From Herbaspirillum chlorophenolicum (GTDB taxonomy: Bacteria > Pseudomonadota > Gammaproteobacteria > Burkholderiales > Burkholderiaceae_D): a stretch of 64,000 bases of DNA. Positions within the stretch are counted from its first letter, which is position 1. Each line of letters opens with the position of its first letter. The stretch is taken from the NCBI RefSeq assembly GCF_001189955.1, contig NZ_LFLT01000003.1:124001-188000 (forward strand), given 5' to 3'. This document shows positions 43,757 through 54,541 of the stretch, in pieces. Made by a program: the position numbers and the translations under genes. The notes beneath the pieces are model-generated. The model ran no database searches. It saw only the letters and a list, made by a program, of their open reading frames with translations, and was not told the DNA's origin.

Positions 43757-45840
43757 GCGGACGCATGATGCCGATGGCCTGCTGTTTTCTCATCCTGCTG
43801 GGCTGCATGCTCCGGCCTTTTCCATTGACTGCGGCGGACATCTCCAACGCGGAAGAAAACCGGCTTGAATCGATCAGCGTGAAGCAGGAAGACGATGCGG
43901 CCATCGTCGAACTGGATTTCGCGCATCCACTCACGCCTCTTCAGGTTGGCGAATTCTCGACCATCAATCCGCCGCGCCTGGTACTTGATTTCCCCCGCAC
44001 CACCGCCGGCGATGTCAGCCGGAGCATGCGTGGCGCAGGCGTCATGCACAAGGCCATCCTTGCCGCCGACGACCAACGCCTGCGCCTGCTGCTGGAACTC
44101 AAACAAAGCACGGCACACCAACTGCACTACGATGGACGTCGGCTGCGCATCGTGCTGCGCGAACGGCAGAAAAATCCTGAACGGCATGAAGACGCGCAAC
44201 CCTTGCTGGCCGGCATCGACTTTCGCCGCGGGCCGGCCGGTGAAGGGCAAATCGCACTGGAACTGCCATCGGCGCAAACCACGGTCAATGTCCGCCAGTC
44301 GGGCCAGCAAATCGTCGCCGACATTCCCGGCGTACAGTTGCCCGCTCCGCTGCAGCGGCGCCTCGATGTCGGCGACTTCGCCACGCCGGTGGCGCGTTAC
44401 ACCGCCATGCGCCATGAAGGCGGCACGCGGCTGATCATCGAGCCGCATGGTCTATGGCGCTACAACGCCTACCAGAGCGGACGCCGCCTGTTGATCGACG
44501 TGCTGCCGGCAGCGCCGCATCCGCAACGGCCGGCAACCGAGCGCAATTACCAGGGCGACAAACTGTCGATGAATTTCCAGAACATCGACGTGCGCTCGGC
44601 GCTGCAAGTGCTGGCCGACTTCACCGGGCTCAACATCATCGCCAGCGATGCCGTCGGCGGCCAGCTCAGCCTGCGCCTCAAGGACGTCCCCTGGGACCAG
44701 GCGCTGGACATCATCATGCAGGCGCGAGGCCTGGGCATGCGGCGCAACGGCAACATCGTCTGGATCGCGCCGCGCGAAGAAATGCTGGCGCGCGAGAAAC
44801 AGGAGCTGGAACAAAAAGCCATGATTGCCGACCTCGAACCCCTGCATGCCGAGGTCTTCCAGCTCAACTACCAGCGCGCCGACACCTTCCGCCGCGCGTT
44901 CGGCATCGGCGAAGATGGCGCGGTGCTAGCCGAACGCCGCAATGCGCTGCTCTCGCGGCGCGGCAGCGCGGTGGTCGATGCCCGCACCAACCAGTTGTTC
45001 GTCACCGATACCATCGCCGTACTGGCCAACATCCGCAAACTGCTCGAACGCATCGACGTGGCTGCGCGCCAGGTGCTGATCGAGGCGCGCATCGTCGAGG
45101 CCGACGACAGCTTCGGACGCAACCTCGGCGTGAAACTGGGCCTGTCGGCCAAGACCAGCGGCGCTGCCATCGGCAATTCCTACGGCAGCGTGGGCGAGCT
45201 GAGCGGGCAGACGCCACCCTCGCCCGGCACCTTCCTCAAGGACTCCGCCATCAATCTCCCGGCCCAGCCCATGGGCGGCTCCTTGCCGGGCAGCTTTGCG
45301 TTCACGCTGTTCAACGCGGCCGCGCACCGCTTCCTCAGCATCGAGCTATCGGCACTGGAATCCGAAGGGCGCGGCAAGATCGTTTCCAGCCCGCGCGTGA
45401 TCACCGCCGACCAGCAAACCGCGCTGATCGAACAGGGCGAGGAAATTCCCTACCAGCAATCCACCAGCAGCGGCGCAACTGCCACCGCGTTCAAGAAAGC
45501 CAACCTGAAGCTGGAAGTGACGCCGCAGATCACGCCCGATGGCAATGTCATCCTCAGCGTGGATGTCAACAAGGACAGCCGCGGTACCGCCACGCCCGGC
45601 GGCCTGGCGATCAACACCAAGCATGTGAAGACCCAGGTGGAGGTCGAAGATGGCGGCACCGTGGTGATCGGCGGCATTTACACCCAGACCGAACACCAGC
45701 GCGAAGCCAAGGTGCCGCTGCTGGGCGACATCCCGGTATTGGGCCACCTGTTCAAGCACAGCGCACGGGTGCAGGACAAGACCGAGCTGCTGATCTTCCT
45801 GACGCCGCGCGTGGTGGCGGCGCAGCGCGCCGCATACTGA
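43753..45840 (+). CDS. pilQ: type IV pilus secretin PilQ
   Basis: A 695-residue outer-membrane secretin. After a signal peptide come AMIN-type peptidoglycan-binding repeats (about residues 35-250), a secretin N0/STN domain (NFQNIDVRSALQVLADFTGLNIIASDAVGG), an N1 domain and the C-terminal secretin barrel (VEDGGTVVIGGIYTQTEH...VPLLGDIPVLGHLFKHSARVQDKTELLIFLTPRVV). It forms the pilus exit gate and the DNA-uptake pore in competent species. It starts in a 4-bp overlap with pilP, completing a tightly coupled five-gene operon. Confidence 0.95.
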   Translation: MSGRMMPMACCFLILLGCMLRPFPLTAADISNAEENRLESISVKQEDDAAIVELDFAHPLTPLQVGEFSTINPPRLVLDFPRTTAGDVSRSMRGAGVMHKAILAADDQRLRLLLELKQSTAHQLHYDGRRLRIVLRERQKNPERHEDAQPLLAGIDFRRGPAGEGQIALELPSAQTTVNVRQSGQQIVADIPGVQLPAPLQRRLDVGDFATPVARYTAMRHEGGTRLIIEPHGLWRYNAYQSGRRLLIDVLPAAPHPQRPATERNYQGDKLSMNFQNIDVRSALQVLADFTGLNIIASDAVGGQLSLRLKDVPWDQALDIIMQARGLGMRRNGNIVWIAPREEMLAREKQELEQKAMIADLEPLHAEVFQLNYQRADTFRRAFGIGEDGAVLAERRNALLSRRGSAVVDARTNQLFVTDTIAVLANIRKLLERIDVAARQVLIEARIVEADDSFGRNLGVKLGLSAKTSGAAIGNSYGSVGELSGQTPPSPGTFLKDSAINLPAQPMGGSLPGSFAFTLFNAAAHRFLSIELSALESEGRGKIVSSPRVITADQQTALIEQGEEIPYQQSTSSGATATAFKKANLKLEVTPQITPDGNVILSVDVNKDSRGTATPGGLAINTKHVKTQVEVEDGGTVVIGGIYTQTEHQREAKVPLLGDIPVLGHLFKHSARVQDKTELLIFLTPRVVAAQRAAY

Positions 45841-45871
45841 GAACTTGTTGACGATCTCCTCCGGGGCCGGC

Positions 45872-45893
45872 CCGCCGCATCGGCGGCATTTTT
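45872..45893 (+). terminator. terminator after pilQ
   Basis: A short GC stem, CCGCCG / CGGCGG with loop CAT, is followed by CATTTTTT. It starts 31 bp after the pilQ stop and separates the pil operon from aroKB. Confidence 0.7.
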
Positions 45894-46053
45894 TCCCCGG
45901 CAAGGCGGCAAGGACGGTAAAATCGCTGTTTGGGTCCGGGTTTCAGCCCGAATTCGCCCGCAAAGCCGCGCCGGTGCTGGCCTCCGGCAGCCTCCCGCAT
46001 CGTCCGGGCCGGGCGGCATCACGAACCTTTGCCTGCAGCGCAGAATTTTTGAT

Positions 46054-47838
46054 ATGAGTGGAAGCATCTTTCTTGTCGGCCTCATGGGTTCCGGCAAGAC
46101 AACCATAGGCCGCGCCCTGGCCAAGAAGCTGAACAAGCGCTTCGTCGATTCGGACCACGAAATCGAAGCGCGCACCGGTGCATCGATCCCGGTCATCTTC
46201 GAGATCGAGGGCGAAGAGAGCTTCCGCCGCCGCGAAGCCGAAGTCATTCGCGACCTCTCCGCGCAATCCGATATCGTGCTGGCCACCGGCGGCGGCGCCG
46301 TCCTGAGCGCCGAGAACCGCGAGAACCTCAAGCGCCATGGCACCGTGGTCTACCTGCGCGCCAGCATCAACCAGATCCTCCAGCGCACCGGCCGCGACAA
46401 GAACCGACCGCTGCTGCAGACCGCCGATCCGCGCCGCAAACTGGAAGAGCTGTCCCGCCAGCGCGAACCGCTGTACCGTGAAGTGGCGGATTTCATCGTC
46501 GAAACCAACCGCCCCAATGTGCAGTTCCTGGTGCAGACCATCATGAGCCACCTGGAGCTTTCGCCCAAGCAGGCCGAGGCCGATGTCTTTGCCAGCGATA
46601 CTGTGACCATCGAACGCGAAAGCGCGACACTGGTCTCAAGTGAGAGCGGCGTTGTCTTTTCCGCCTCCTCCTCGATCACCACTTTTGCCAGCGTCACCAG
46701 CGCCGGCTACCACCAGAACACACGCAGCATGAACCCAGCCAATACCGCCGCCGCACCGATCGCCCTCGAAGTCGACTTGGGCGAACGCAGCTATCCCATC
46801 ATCATCGGCCGCGGCCTGCTGGACGATCCGTCCCTGCTGCAACAGTTCGTCAAGGGCAAGCGCGCCGCCGTGGTCACCAACGACAAGGTCGGCCCGCTGT
46901 ATCTGGAAAAAGTCAGCGCCGCCCTGCGCGCAGCCGGCAAGCAGGTCACCGAGATCGTGCTGCCAGACGGCGAGGGCGAAAAGAACTGGGCCAGCCTGAT
47001 GAAGATCTTCGACGTGCTGCTGGCCGAGAAATGCGACCGCAAGACCACGTTGATCGCCCTGGGCGGCGGCGTGATCGGCGACCTGACCGGCTTCGCCGCG
47101 GCCTCCTACATGCGCGGCGTGCCGTTCGTCCAGGTGCCGACCACGCTGCTGTCGCAGGTGGACTCGTCGGTGGGCGGCAAGACAGGCATCAACCATCCGC
47201 TGGGCAAGAACATGATCGGCGCGTTCTACCAGCCGCAAGCGGTGATCGCCGACACCGCCACGCTGCACACGCTGCCGCCGCGCGAACTCGCCGCCGGCAT
47301 TGCCGAGGTAATCAAGCACGGCGCCATCACCGACGCCCCCTTCTTCGACTGGATCGAGGCCAACATGGCCAGGCTGGTCGCCAAGGACGACGCTGCGCTG
47401 GCCTACGCCATCCAGCGCTCCTGCGAGATCAAGGCCGATGTGGTGCGCCAGGACGAACGCGAAGGCGGCCTGCGCGCCATCCTCAACTTCGGCCACACCT
47501 TCGGCCACGCCATCGAGAACGGCCTGGGCTACGGCCAATGGCTGCACGGCGAAGCAGTCGGCTGCGGCATGGTGATGGCGGCCGACCTGTCGCACCGCCT
47601 GGGCTACATCGACGCCGCCACACGCGAACGCATCCGCGCCGTGACCGCTGCCGCCGGCCTGCCGACAACGGCGCCTGACCTGGGCGAGCAGCGCTGGCTG
47701 GAACTGATGGAAGTCGACAAGAAAAACGAAGGCGGGCAGATCAAGTTCATCCTGATCAAGCCGCTGGGAAGCCCGCTGATTACCAATGCGCCGCAGGAAT
47801 TGCTGATGCAAACCCTGGCGGCCTGCACCGGAGAGTGA
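46054..47838 (+). CDS. fused shikimate kinase / 3-dehydroquinate synthase (AroK-AroB)
   Basis: One uninterrupted 594-residue frame. Residues 1-170 are shikimate kinase (P-loop [23 protein letters not shown], lid RNRPLL region). Residues about 226-594 are 3-dehydroquinate synthase ([38 protein letters not shown], zinc-site residues in [11 protein letters not shown]). A Ser/Thr-rich linker of about 55 residues joins them. The two enzymes catalyse non-adjacent steps of the shikimate pathway. They are separate genes in most proteobacteria. An internal ATG (46729, [10 protein letters not shown]) could start AroB alone, but I see no Shine-Dalgarno sequence there. Confidence 0.92.
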   Translation: MSGSIFLVGLMGSGKTTIGRALAKKLNKRFVDSDHEIEARTGASIPVIFEIEGEESFRRREAEVIRDLSAQSDIVLATGGGAVLSAENRENLKRHGTVVYLRASINQILQRTGRDKNRPLLQTADPRRKLEELSRQREPLYREVADFIVETNRPNVQFLVQTIMSHLELSPKQAEADVFASDTVTIERESATLVSSESGVVFSASSSITTFASVTSAGYHQNTRSMNPANTAAAPIALEVDLGERSYPIIIGRGLLDDPSLLQQFVKGKRAAVVTNDKVGPLYLEKVSAALRAAGKQVTEIVLPDGEGEKNWASLMKIFDVLLAEKCDRKTTLIALGGGVIGDLTGFAAASYMRGVPFVQVPTTLLSQVDSSVGGKTGINHPLGKNMIGAFYQPQAVIADTATLHTLPPRELAAGIAEVIKHGAITDAPFFDWIEANMARLVAKDDAALAYAIQRSCEIKADVVRQDEREGGLRAILNFGHTFGHAIENGLGYGQWLHGEAVGCGMVMAADLSHRLGYIDAATRERIRAVTAAAGLPTTAPDLGEQRWLELMEVDKKNEGGQIKFILIKPLGSPLITNAPQELLMQTLAACTGE

Positions 47839-47839
47839 C

Positions 47840-48997
47840 ATGAGTTTCGAAGCGCCACCCCACCTTGCCCCTTACGCAGCCAATTCGGCGAATTCAAGGG
47901 GCCGGCGCTTCGATGAAACTCCCCCCGGTTCGCGCAGCGAATTCCAGCGCGACCGCGACCGCATCGTCCACTCCACCGCCTTCCGCCGCCTCGAATACAA
48001 GACCCAGGTCTTCGTCAACCACGAGGGCGACCTGTTCCGCACGCGCCTGACCCACAGCATCGAAGTCGCGCAGATCGCGCGCTCGTGCGCACGCAACCTC
48101 CAGCTCAACGAAGACCTGGTGGAAGCCATCTCGCTGGCCCACGACCTCGGCCACACGCCCTTCGGCCACGCCGGCCAGGATGAGCTCAACGACTGCATGA
48201 AGGAGCACGGCGGTTTCGAGCACAACCTGCAAAGCCTGCGCGTGGTGGATGAGCTGGAGCAGCACTACGCCGCCTTCGACGGCCTGAACCTGACCTTCGA
48301 GACGCGCGAGGGCATCCTCAAGCACTGCTCGCTGCACAACGCAAAGCAGCTGAGCGACATCGGCCAGCGCTTCATCGACAGGAAGCAGCCTTCGCTGGAG
48401 GCGCAACTGGCCAACCTGGCCGACGAGATCGCCTACAACAACCACGACATCGACGATGGCCTGCGCTCCAACCTGCTGGGCATGGCGCAGATGTGCGAGG
48501 TGGATTTCTTCGCGCGCCACCTGCGCGAAGTCGAACAGGCCTACCCCGGCATCACCGGCCGCCGCGTGATCCACGAAACGGTGCGCCGCATGATCAACGC
48601 CCTCATCGTCGACCTGATCGACACCTCGCAGGCGCGCATCGCCGATGCGGCGCCGCGCGACATCGACGACGTGCGCAGCGCGCCACGCCTGATTGCATTT
48701 TCCGACGCCATGGCAGCCGAGGCCGCCATCTTGAAGAAATTCCTGCGCGAGAAGCTCTACCGGCACTACCAGGTCAACCGCATGACTGCCAAGGCGCGCC
48801 GCATCATCAACGAGATGTTCCACGCCTTCATCGGCCAGCCCAACCTGCTGCCGCCGGCCTACCAGGTCAAGGACATCGCCGACGACGCGCAGCGCCTGCA
48901 CAAGCAGGCGCGCCAGGTTGCCGATTACATCGCCGGCATGACCGACCGCTACGCGATACGCGAACACCGGCGCCTGTTCCTGATGGAAGAGACCTAG
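47840..48997 (+). CDS. dgt: deoxyguanosinetriphosphate triphosphohydrolase-like protein
   Basis: A 385-residue HD-domain dNTPase that releases triphosphate from dNTPs. The opening [21 protein letters not shown] is the Dgt signature. The metal site is [13 protein letters not shown] and [16 protein letters not shown], and [18 protein letters not shown] supplies the later aspartate. It starts one base after the aroKB stop, so it is in the same operon. This follows the conserved pilQ-aroK-aroB-dgt order. Confidence 0.94.
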   Translation: MSFEAPPHLAPYAANSANSRGRRFDETPPGSRSEFQRDRDRIVHSTAFRRLEYKTQVFVNHEGDLFRTRLTHSIEVAQIARSCARNLQLNEDLVEAISLAHDLGHTPFGHAGQDELNDCMKEHGGFEHNLQSLRVVDELEQHYAAFDGLNLTFETREGILKHCSLHNAKQLSDIGQRFIDRKQPSLEAQLANLADEIAYNNHDIDDGLRSNLLGMAQMCEVDFFARHLREVEQAYPGITGRRVIHETVRRMINALIVDLIDTSQARIADAAPRDIDDVRSAPRLIAFSDAMAAEAAILKKFLREKLYRHYQVNRMTAKARRIINEMFHAFIGQPNLLPPAYQVKDIADDAQRLHKQARQVADYIAGMTDRYAIREHRRLFLMEET

Positions 48998-49143
48998 CAC
49001 TCATTTCATCAATAGGCGTGAGATGCGTTCTAAATAAATACGAGATTTAATCGCTATTCCCGTCGCTGCGGCTAATGGCCGTTGTGCTCCTGTCCGGCGT
49101 TGATAACATCAGGAATTTCCTGTGACGCGCCGATAAGGAGATC

Positions 49144-50298
49144 ATGATGCGAACGCTTGCGCTACTTCTGATCGGAGTCGCGGTACTCGCCGGCATGACA
49201 GGCAAGGCCGCAGGCAGCAACCTGCAACCTGGCACTTCCGCCAACGGCGACGACATCGTCATCGGACAATCCGCCGACCTGAGCGGCCAGCACGCGCACG
49301 TCACACGCCCGTTCCTCGCTGGGGCCCATGCCTACTTCGCGCAGGTCAACAACAACGGGGGCATCCACGGACGCCGGATAAGGCTGATCACGATGGATGA
49401 CGGGAACAATCCCCTGCTGGCGATCCAGAACACGCAACAACTGCTGCAAGCCGACAAGGCGCTGGCGCTGTTCGGTTATGTCGGCTGGAAAACCAGCAGC
49501 GTCGTGCAATCCGTCGTCAATGAAAGCGGCGCCCCATTTTTCGCGCCGGTTACCGGCAACAGCATCGTCTACAAGGCATTCAATCGCCACGTATTCACGA
49601 TCCGCGCCAGCTATACCGACGAATACATGTATCTGTTTTCACGCTTCCCGGGAATGGGATTAAAGCGCGTTGCCATGTTTACCGAAGAAGACGGCGCAAC
49701 ACGCAAAACTGCCATACAGGCAATGATTCGCGCCAGCCCTGGCGACATCGAACTCGTCGCCGCCGAGGAGGGCGCCGGGCAAGACATGAAGGACATCGCC
49801 GGCAATCTCATCCAATCGCGGCCGGACATTGTCCTGATCATGAGCATTTCCCAGGCATTCAATACCGCCTTGATCAAGGCCATGCGCGCCAAGGGCTACC
49901 ACGGTTATTTTTATTCCAGTTCGCTGGTGTACAGTTCGCTGCTCAACAGCCCACAGGAAATCGTGCCCGGGCTGATCGTCTCGCAGGTCATGCCTTTTCC
50001 ATGGAAAGCGCAATCTCCCATCGTCCGTGAATACCAGCAGGCGATGCGCAAGCTCCACGTCGACACATTCAGCTATCTCGGGCTGGAAGGGTTCATTGCC
50101 GCCAAAGTGCTGACCGAAGGCATCAAGCGAGCGGGGCGCGCTCCGACGCGAGAGAAACTGATTGCCGCCCTGGAAAGCATCAATGAACACAACTATAAAA
50201 ACCCCGGGTACCGAATCAATTTTTCCGATTCGAACCACCACGGTTCCACGTATGTCGACCTCACTACCATCACCAGGACCGGCGCGTTCATCCATTAG
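49144..50298 (+). CDS. LivK-like periplasmic substrate-binding protein
   Basis: A 384-residue exported protein of the branched-chain amino acid-binding family. A short signal peptide ends near GKAAGSN. Mature motifs are IVIGQSADLSGQHAHVTRPFLAGAHAYFAQVNNNGGIHGRRIRL and LFGYVGWKTSSVVQSVV. AAGGAG precedes the ATG; the next codon is also ATG. No permease or ATPase genes are near, so it is an orphan, perhaps a sensor partner or shared binding protein. It is not closely similar to the LivK-like protein at 32.3-33.6 kb. Confidence 0.9.
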   Translation: MMRTLALLLIGVAVLAGMTGKAAGSNLQPGTSANGDDIVIGQSADLSGQHAHVTRPFLAGAHAYFAQVNNNGGIHGRRIRLITMDDGNNPLLAIQNTQQLLQADKALALFGYVGWKTSSVVQSVVNESGAPFFAPVTGNSIVYKAFNRHVFTIRASYTDEYMYLFSRFPGMGLKRVAMFTEEDGATRKTAIQAMIRASPGDIELVAAEEGAGQDMKDIAGNLIQSRPDIVLIMSISQAFNTALIKAMRAKGYHGYFYSSSLVYSSLLNSPQEIVPGLIVSQVMPFPWKAQSPIVREYQQAMRKLHVDTFSYLGLEGFIAAKVLTEGIKRAGRAPTREKLIAALESINEHNYKNPGYRINFSDSNHHGSTYVDLTTITRTGAFIH

Positions 50299-50561
50299 CC
50301 GACAGCGAGGAATGCGGTCACGTGGAAGCAATGCTGTTGACCGCTGAGCAACAATACGGGTCTTGCAAGCAAGGCCGGAAAATTATTAAAATCCGGCAAC
50401 TTCAGACAAAACGATACGTATTGTCTCGATTAAATAACTAAATTCTTGCATCATAAGTTGCTCTTCTGACCTTCAGATTAAGGTTTGCATGCCGTAAGTT
50501 GAAAAAGGACTGCCATCCCTCCTCCTTTTTTCTGAGTGCGGTCCTAGCACAGGAGACCGTT

Positions 50562-51281
50562 ATGTCCATCAGCACCACCACCAGCAGCGTCGACACCAAG
50601 TCCTTGTTGCCCACTACCACTTCTTCCGCCGATTCGGCCAACCCGCCAGCCACCGCGTCGTCCAACGACAAGATCGCCGAAGCGCAAAAGGCCAACCTGC
50701 TGACCGAATCCGGCTCCAAGGCCCAGCTCAACGTTTCCATCCTGCAGGCTTCGCTGGAAGTGTCGATCAACTCGCAGAACGATCCGCTGGCGCTGGTCTA
50801 CAAAAGCGCCATCGAAAACATCAACGACGTGCTGCGCCCCCAGATGGGCGACAACGCCATCCAGAACGCCATGTCGCAGGACAACTCTCCCGAGGGCACG
50901 GCGGGCCGTATCGTCTCGTTCATCACCAACATGTTCGAACTGTACAAGCAGCGCAACCCGAACAAGGACGACGCCACCAATGTCGACGACTACATGGCCA
51001 TGATCTTCAAAGGCGTCGACCAGGGCTTCAAGGAAGCGCGCGGCATTCTCGACAGCCTGAGCGTGCTCAACGGCGACATCGCCAGCAACATCGACAAGAC
51101 CTATGACCTGGTGCAAAAGTCGCTGGCCGACTTCATTGCCAAGGTCAAGGGCGGCAAGCAGGATGGCGACAATACCGGCGCCGGCAATAGCGACGGCAGC
51201 GGTGGCACCGTGGTCGCCAGCCAGACGACTGTGAGCGTGTCGATCTCGGTGAGCCAGACGCGCATCAGCACCACCGCCTGA
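50562..51281 (+). CDS. DUF5610 family protein
   Basis: A 239-residue protein with no signal peptide or membrane segment. The N-terminal 40 residues and the C-terminal 50 residues are Ser/Thr/Gly-rich and probably disordered. The middle (about residues 50-195) is helical, with NDVLRPQMGDNAIQNAM and EGTAGRIVSFITNMFELYKQRN...DYMAMIFKGVDQGFKEARGIL, the DUF5610 pattern. The ATG at 50562 has AGGAG upstream. Function unknown. It stands alone with its own terminator. Confidence 0.82.
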   Translation: MSISTTTSSVDTKSLLPTTTSSADSANPPATASSNDKIAEAQKANLLTESGSKAQLNVSILQASLEVSINSQNDPLALVYKSAIENINDVLRPQMGDNAIQNAMSQDNSPEGTAGRIVSFITNMFELYKQRNPNKDDATNVDDYMAMIFKGVDQGFKEARGILDSLSVLNGDIASNIDKTYDLVQKSLADFIAKVKGGKQDGDNTGAGNSDGSGGTVVASQTTVSVSISVSQTRISTTA

Positions 51282-51303
51282 TCGTTCATCGGCAAGGCAA
51301 TAA

Positions 51304-51339
51304 AAAACAGGCTGTTCCTTTGCGGGAACAGCCTGTTTT
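51304..51339. terminator. bidirectional terminator between the DUF5610 gene and tex
   Basis: A 15-bp stem, AAAACAGGCTGTTCC / GGAACAGCCTGTTTT with loop TTTGCG, is followed by a T-rich tract. It separates convergent genes. Confidence 0.92.
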
Positions 51340-51380
51340 CTTTTTTATAGACGCGATGCGGCATCAAGCAACGGAACGAC

Positions 51381-53732
51381 TCATCCCTTCAGCTTGGCAA
51401 ACGCCGCCGCCATCGCATTGCCGGCCGGCGCCTGCTCGCGCGAGCGCTGGTTCTGGTGCTGAGACAGGCGGCGCGAATCGTTGCGGTCGCCACGCTGCTC
51501 ATTGCGCGCACCCGGCGCCGGCGCAGTATCGTTCAGGCGCATGGTCAGCGCGATGCGCTTGCGCTTCTCATCCACTTCCAGCACCTTGACCTTGACCACC
51601 TGGCCGGCCTTGACCACGGTGTGCGGATCCTTGACGAAGGTATTCGACAACGCCGAGATATGCACCAGGCCATCCTGGTGCACGCCGATGTCGACGAAGG
51701 CGCCAAAAGCCGCGACGTTGGTCACCACGCCTTCCAGGATCATGTCCGGGCGCAGGTCCTTGATCTCTTCCACCCCCTCCTTGAAGGTAGCGGTGGTGAA
51801 CTCCGGACGCGGATCGCGGCCCGGCTTGTCAAGTTCCTTGAGGATGTCGGTAACGGTCGGCACACCGAATTTCTCATCGGCGTATTTGGCCGGCGACAAG
51901 CCCTTCAACAGCGCAGTCTGGCCGACCACGCTCTTCACGTCCTTCTTGATATCGGCCAGGATCTTTTCCACCAGCGGATACGATTCCGGGTGTACCGCAG
52001 AGGCGTCCAGCGGGTTCTCGCCGTTCATCACGCGCAGGAAGCCCGCCGCTTGTTCGAAAGTCTTGTCGCCCAAACGCGGCACATCGCGCAGTCCGGCGCG
52101 CGAGACGAACATGCCCTTCATGTCGCGGTAGGAAACGATGCTCTGCGCCACGCTGGCGTTCAGGCCAGACACGCGCGCCAAGAGCGGCGCCGAGGCGGTA
52201 TTCACATCCACGCCGACGGCGTTCACGCAGTCTTCCACCACTGCGTCCAGCGAGCGCGCCAACTGCGTCTGGCTCACATCGTGCTGGTATTGACCCACAC
52301 CGATCGACTTGGGATCGATCTTGACCAGCTCGGCCAACGGATCCTGCAGGCGGCGGGCAATCGATACCGCGCCACGGATCGACACATCCAGGTCCGGCAG
52401 TTCCTTGGAAGCGAATTCGGAGGCCGAGTACACCGAGGCGCCCGCTTCCGACACCACGATCTTGGTCAGCTTCAGTTCCGGGCGCAGCTTGATCAGGTCT
52501 TGCGCCAGCTTGTCGGTCTCGCGCGAAGCGGTGCCGTTGCCGATCGAGATCAGCGACACATTGTGCTTCTCGGCCAGCTGCGACAGCGAGTGCAGCGAAC
52601 CATTCCAGTCGTTGCGCGGCTGGTGCGGATAAATGGTATCGGTAGCCACCACCTTGCCGGTGGCATCCACGATGGCGACCTTGACGCCGGTGCGCAAGCC
52701 CGGATCCAGGCCCATGGTGGCGCGTGGACCGGCGGGTGCGGCCAGCAGCAGTGCCTTCAGGTTGCGGGCGAAGACGTTGATGGCCTCCGCTTCGGCTTCC
52801 TCGCGCAGCTTGGTCATCAGTTCGGTTTCCAGGTGCATGAACACCTTCACGCGCCAGGCCCAGCGCACCGTATCGGAGAGCCACTTGTCCGCGGCGCGGC
52901 CCTTGTTGGAGACGCCGAAGCGCGAGGCAATGCGGCCTTCGCACGGGTTGTGCGGGGCATCCCACTTCGGCTTTTCTTCTTCACTGTCCAGGCGCAGCAC
53001 CACGTTGAGCATCTCTTCGCGGCGGCCGCGGAACAGCGCCAGCGCGCGGTGCGATGGAATGGTGCCGATGGTTTCCGAGTAATCGAAGTAGTCGGCGAAC
53101 TTCTCGCCGGCGTCCTGCTTGCCTTCCACCACTTTGGACTCGACCACGCCGTGTTCGGTCAGGTATTCGCGCAGGTTTTGCAGCAGCTCGGCATCTTCCG
53201 AGAAACGCTCCATCAGTATCTGGCGCGCGCCGTCCAGCGCCGCCTTGGTGTCGGCCACGCCGGGGTTGTCGCCGTTGTCGGTGGTGAAGGCCGGCTTGAG
53301 GTACTTGGCGGCTTCCTCTTCGGGATTAAGCGTCGGGTCGTTCAAGAGCGCATCGGCCAGCTCGGTCAGGCCTGCTTCGGCCGCAATCTGCGCCTTGGTG
53401 CGGCGCTTGGGCTTGTAGGGCAGGTAGAGGTCTTCCAGGCGGGTCTTGTCTTCCGCGTGGACGATGGCGTCCAGCAGCACGGGCGTCATCTTGCCCTGCT
53501 CTTCGATCGAGGCGATGATCGCGGCGCGGCGGGCTTCCAGCTCGCGCAGGTAGCGCAGGCGCTCTTCCAGAAGACGCAGCTGGGTGTCGTCCAGGCCGCC
53601 GGTCACTTCCTTGCGGTAGCGGGCGATGAAGGGGACGGTCGCACCTTCGTCCAGCAAGGCGACGGCGGCAGCGACCTGAACCGGCTTGGCGACGAGTTCA
53701 AGGGCGAGTCGTTGTTCGATAGAAGGCAGCAT
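51381..53732 (-). CDS. tex: transcription accessory protein Tex
   Basis: A 783-residue nucleic acid-binding protein. The Tex N-terminal helical domain starts at residue 1 ([34 protein letters not shown]). A YqgF/RNase H-like domain follows ([23 protein letters not shown]), then helix-hairpin-helix repeats ([23 protein letters not shown]) and a C-terminal S1 domain ([29 protein letters not shown]). The last 55 residues are basic and glutamine/arginine-rich. It binds RNA and affects transcription or decay. Confidence 0.96.
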   Translation of the reverse strand: MLPSIEQRLALELVAKPVQVAAAVALLDEGATVPFIARYRKEVTGGLDDTQLRLLEERLRYLRELEARRAAIIASIEEQGKMTPVLLDAIVHAEDKTRLEDLYLPYKPKRRTKAQIAAEAGLTELADALLNDPTLNPEEEAAKYLKPAFTTDNGDNPGVADTKAALDGARQILMERFSEDAELLQNLREYLTEHGVVESKVVEGKQDAGEKFADYFDYSETIGTIPSHRALALFRGRREEMLNVVLRLDSEEEKPKWDAPHNPCEGRIASRFGVSNKGRAADKWLSDTVRWAWRVKVFMHLETELMTKLREEAEAEAINVFARNLKALLLAAPAGPRATMGLDPGLRTGVKVAIVDATGKVVATDTIYPHQPRNDWNGSLHSLSQLAEKHNVSLISIGNGTASRETDKLAQDLIKLRPELKLTKIVVSEAGASVYSASEFASKELPDLDVSIRGAVSIARRLQDPLAELVKIDPKSIGVGQYQHDVSQTQLARSLDAVVEDCVNAVGVDVNTASAPLLARVSGLNASVAQSIVSYRDMKGMFVSRAGLRDVPRLGDKTFEQAAGFLRVMNGENPLDASAVHPESYPLVEKILADIKKDVKSVVGQTALLKGLSPAKYADEKFGVPTVTDILKELDKPGRDPRPEFTTATFKEGVEEIKDLRPDMILEGVVTNVAAFGAFVDIGVHQDGLVHISALSNTFVKDPHTVVKAGQVVKVKVLEVDEKRKRIALTMRLNDTAPAPGARNEQRGDRNDSRRLSQHQNQRSREQAPAGNAMAAAFAKLKG

Positions 53733-53876
53733 TGTGAAACCCAGTCAACAGTAAAGAAAAACAAGCGTTGGATGATACGCAATTCAACCGCGTGCGCCAA
53801 TCTTGACATTGGACGCGGAACGGCAAACTCGGGATAATCGCCGTTTCAACGTCGCACTTCTGTCCATTTTTGCAAC

Positions 53877-54455
53877 ATGTCCATTCGCCTCATCGTCGGC
53901 CTCGGCAACCCCGGCCCGGAATACGAACAAACCCGGCACAACGCAGGCTTCTGGCTGGTCGACAACCTGGCCGGCCCGGTGCGCCTGGCGCGCGAGGCGC
54001 GTTTCAACGCGCTGGCCGGCAAGACATCGATCGCCGGCAACGAAGTCTGGCTGCTGGAGCCGCAGACCTACATGAACCGCTCCGGCCAGTCGGTCGGCGC
54101 GCTCGCGCGCTTCTACAAGATCGCGCCCGATGAAGTGCTGGTGGCGCATGACGAACTCGACCTGGCGCCCGGTGTGGCGCGCATCAAGAAAGGCGGCTCG
54201 TCCGGTGGCCACAACGGCTTGAAGGACATCACCGCGGCGCTGGGCACGCAAGACTACTGGCGCCTGCGGCTGGGCATCGGCCATCCGCGCACGCTCGGCT
54301 TGCAGCAGCCGGTGGCGGACTTCGTGCTGCACCGTCCGCGCAAGGAAGAACAGGCGCTGATCAACGAGGCGCTGGACAAGAGCCTGAACGTCATCCCGCT
54401 GCTGTGCCAGGGAAAGTTCGAAGCGGCAATGATGGAGCTGCACACGAGCAAGTGA
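53877..54455 (+). CDS. pth: peptidyl-tRNA hydrolase
   Basis: A 192-residue enzyme that frees tRNA from stalled peptidyl-tRNA. It begins [25 protein letters not shown], with the catalytic histidine and asparagine in [30 protein letters not shown] and [15 protein letters not shown] are the other signatures. It is divergent from tex and convergent with dsbC. The rplY/ctc gene, often its neighbour, is not here. Confidence 0.96.
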   Translation: MSIRLIVGLGNPGPEYEQTRHNAGFWLVDNLAGPVRLAREARFNALAGKTSIAGNEVWLLEPQTYMNRSGQSVGALARFYKIAPDEVLVAHDELDLAPGVARIKKGGSSGGHNGLKDITAALGTQDYWRLRLGIGHPRTLGLQQPVADFVLHRPRKEEQALINEALDKSLNVIPLLCQGKFEAAMMELHTSK

Positions 54456-54500
54456 ATACGCGTGCCGTCCGGTTGGACGCGCGCGAGCGAATAAAAAAAC

Positions 54501-54530
54501 AAGGGGCGCCCGCCATGCGGACGCCCCTTT
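54501..54530. terminator. bidirectional terminator between pth and dsbC
   Basis: A 13-bp stem with one mismatch (54501-54513 / 54517-54529, loop CAT) is preceded by an A-run and followed by TTTTC. It lies between convergent genes. Confidence 0.85.
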
Positions 54531-54541
54531 TCATTGCCTGC

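Noticed and set aside
51456-53837. A very long open frame antisense to tex (and similar ones antisense to ftsY, mrcA, ctaD and aroKB)
   Set aside because: They arise from GC-rich third codon positions, have no family motifs or ribosome sites, and lie opposite well-recognised genes.
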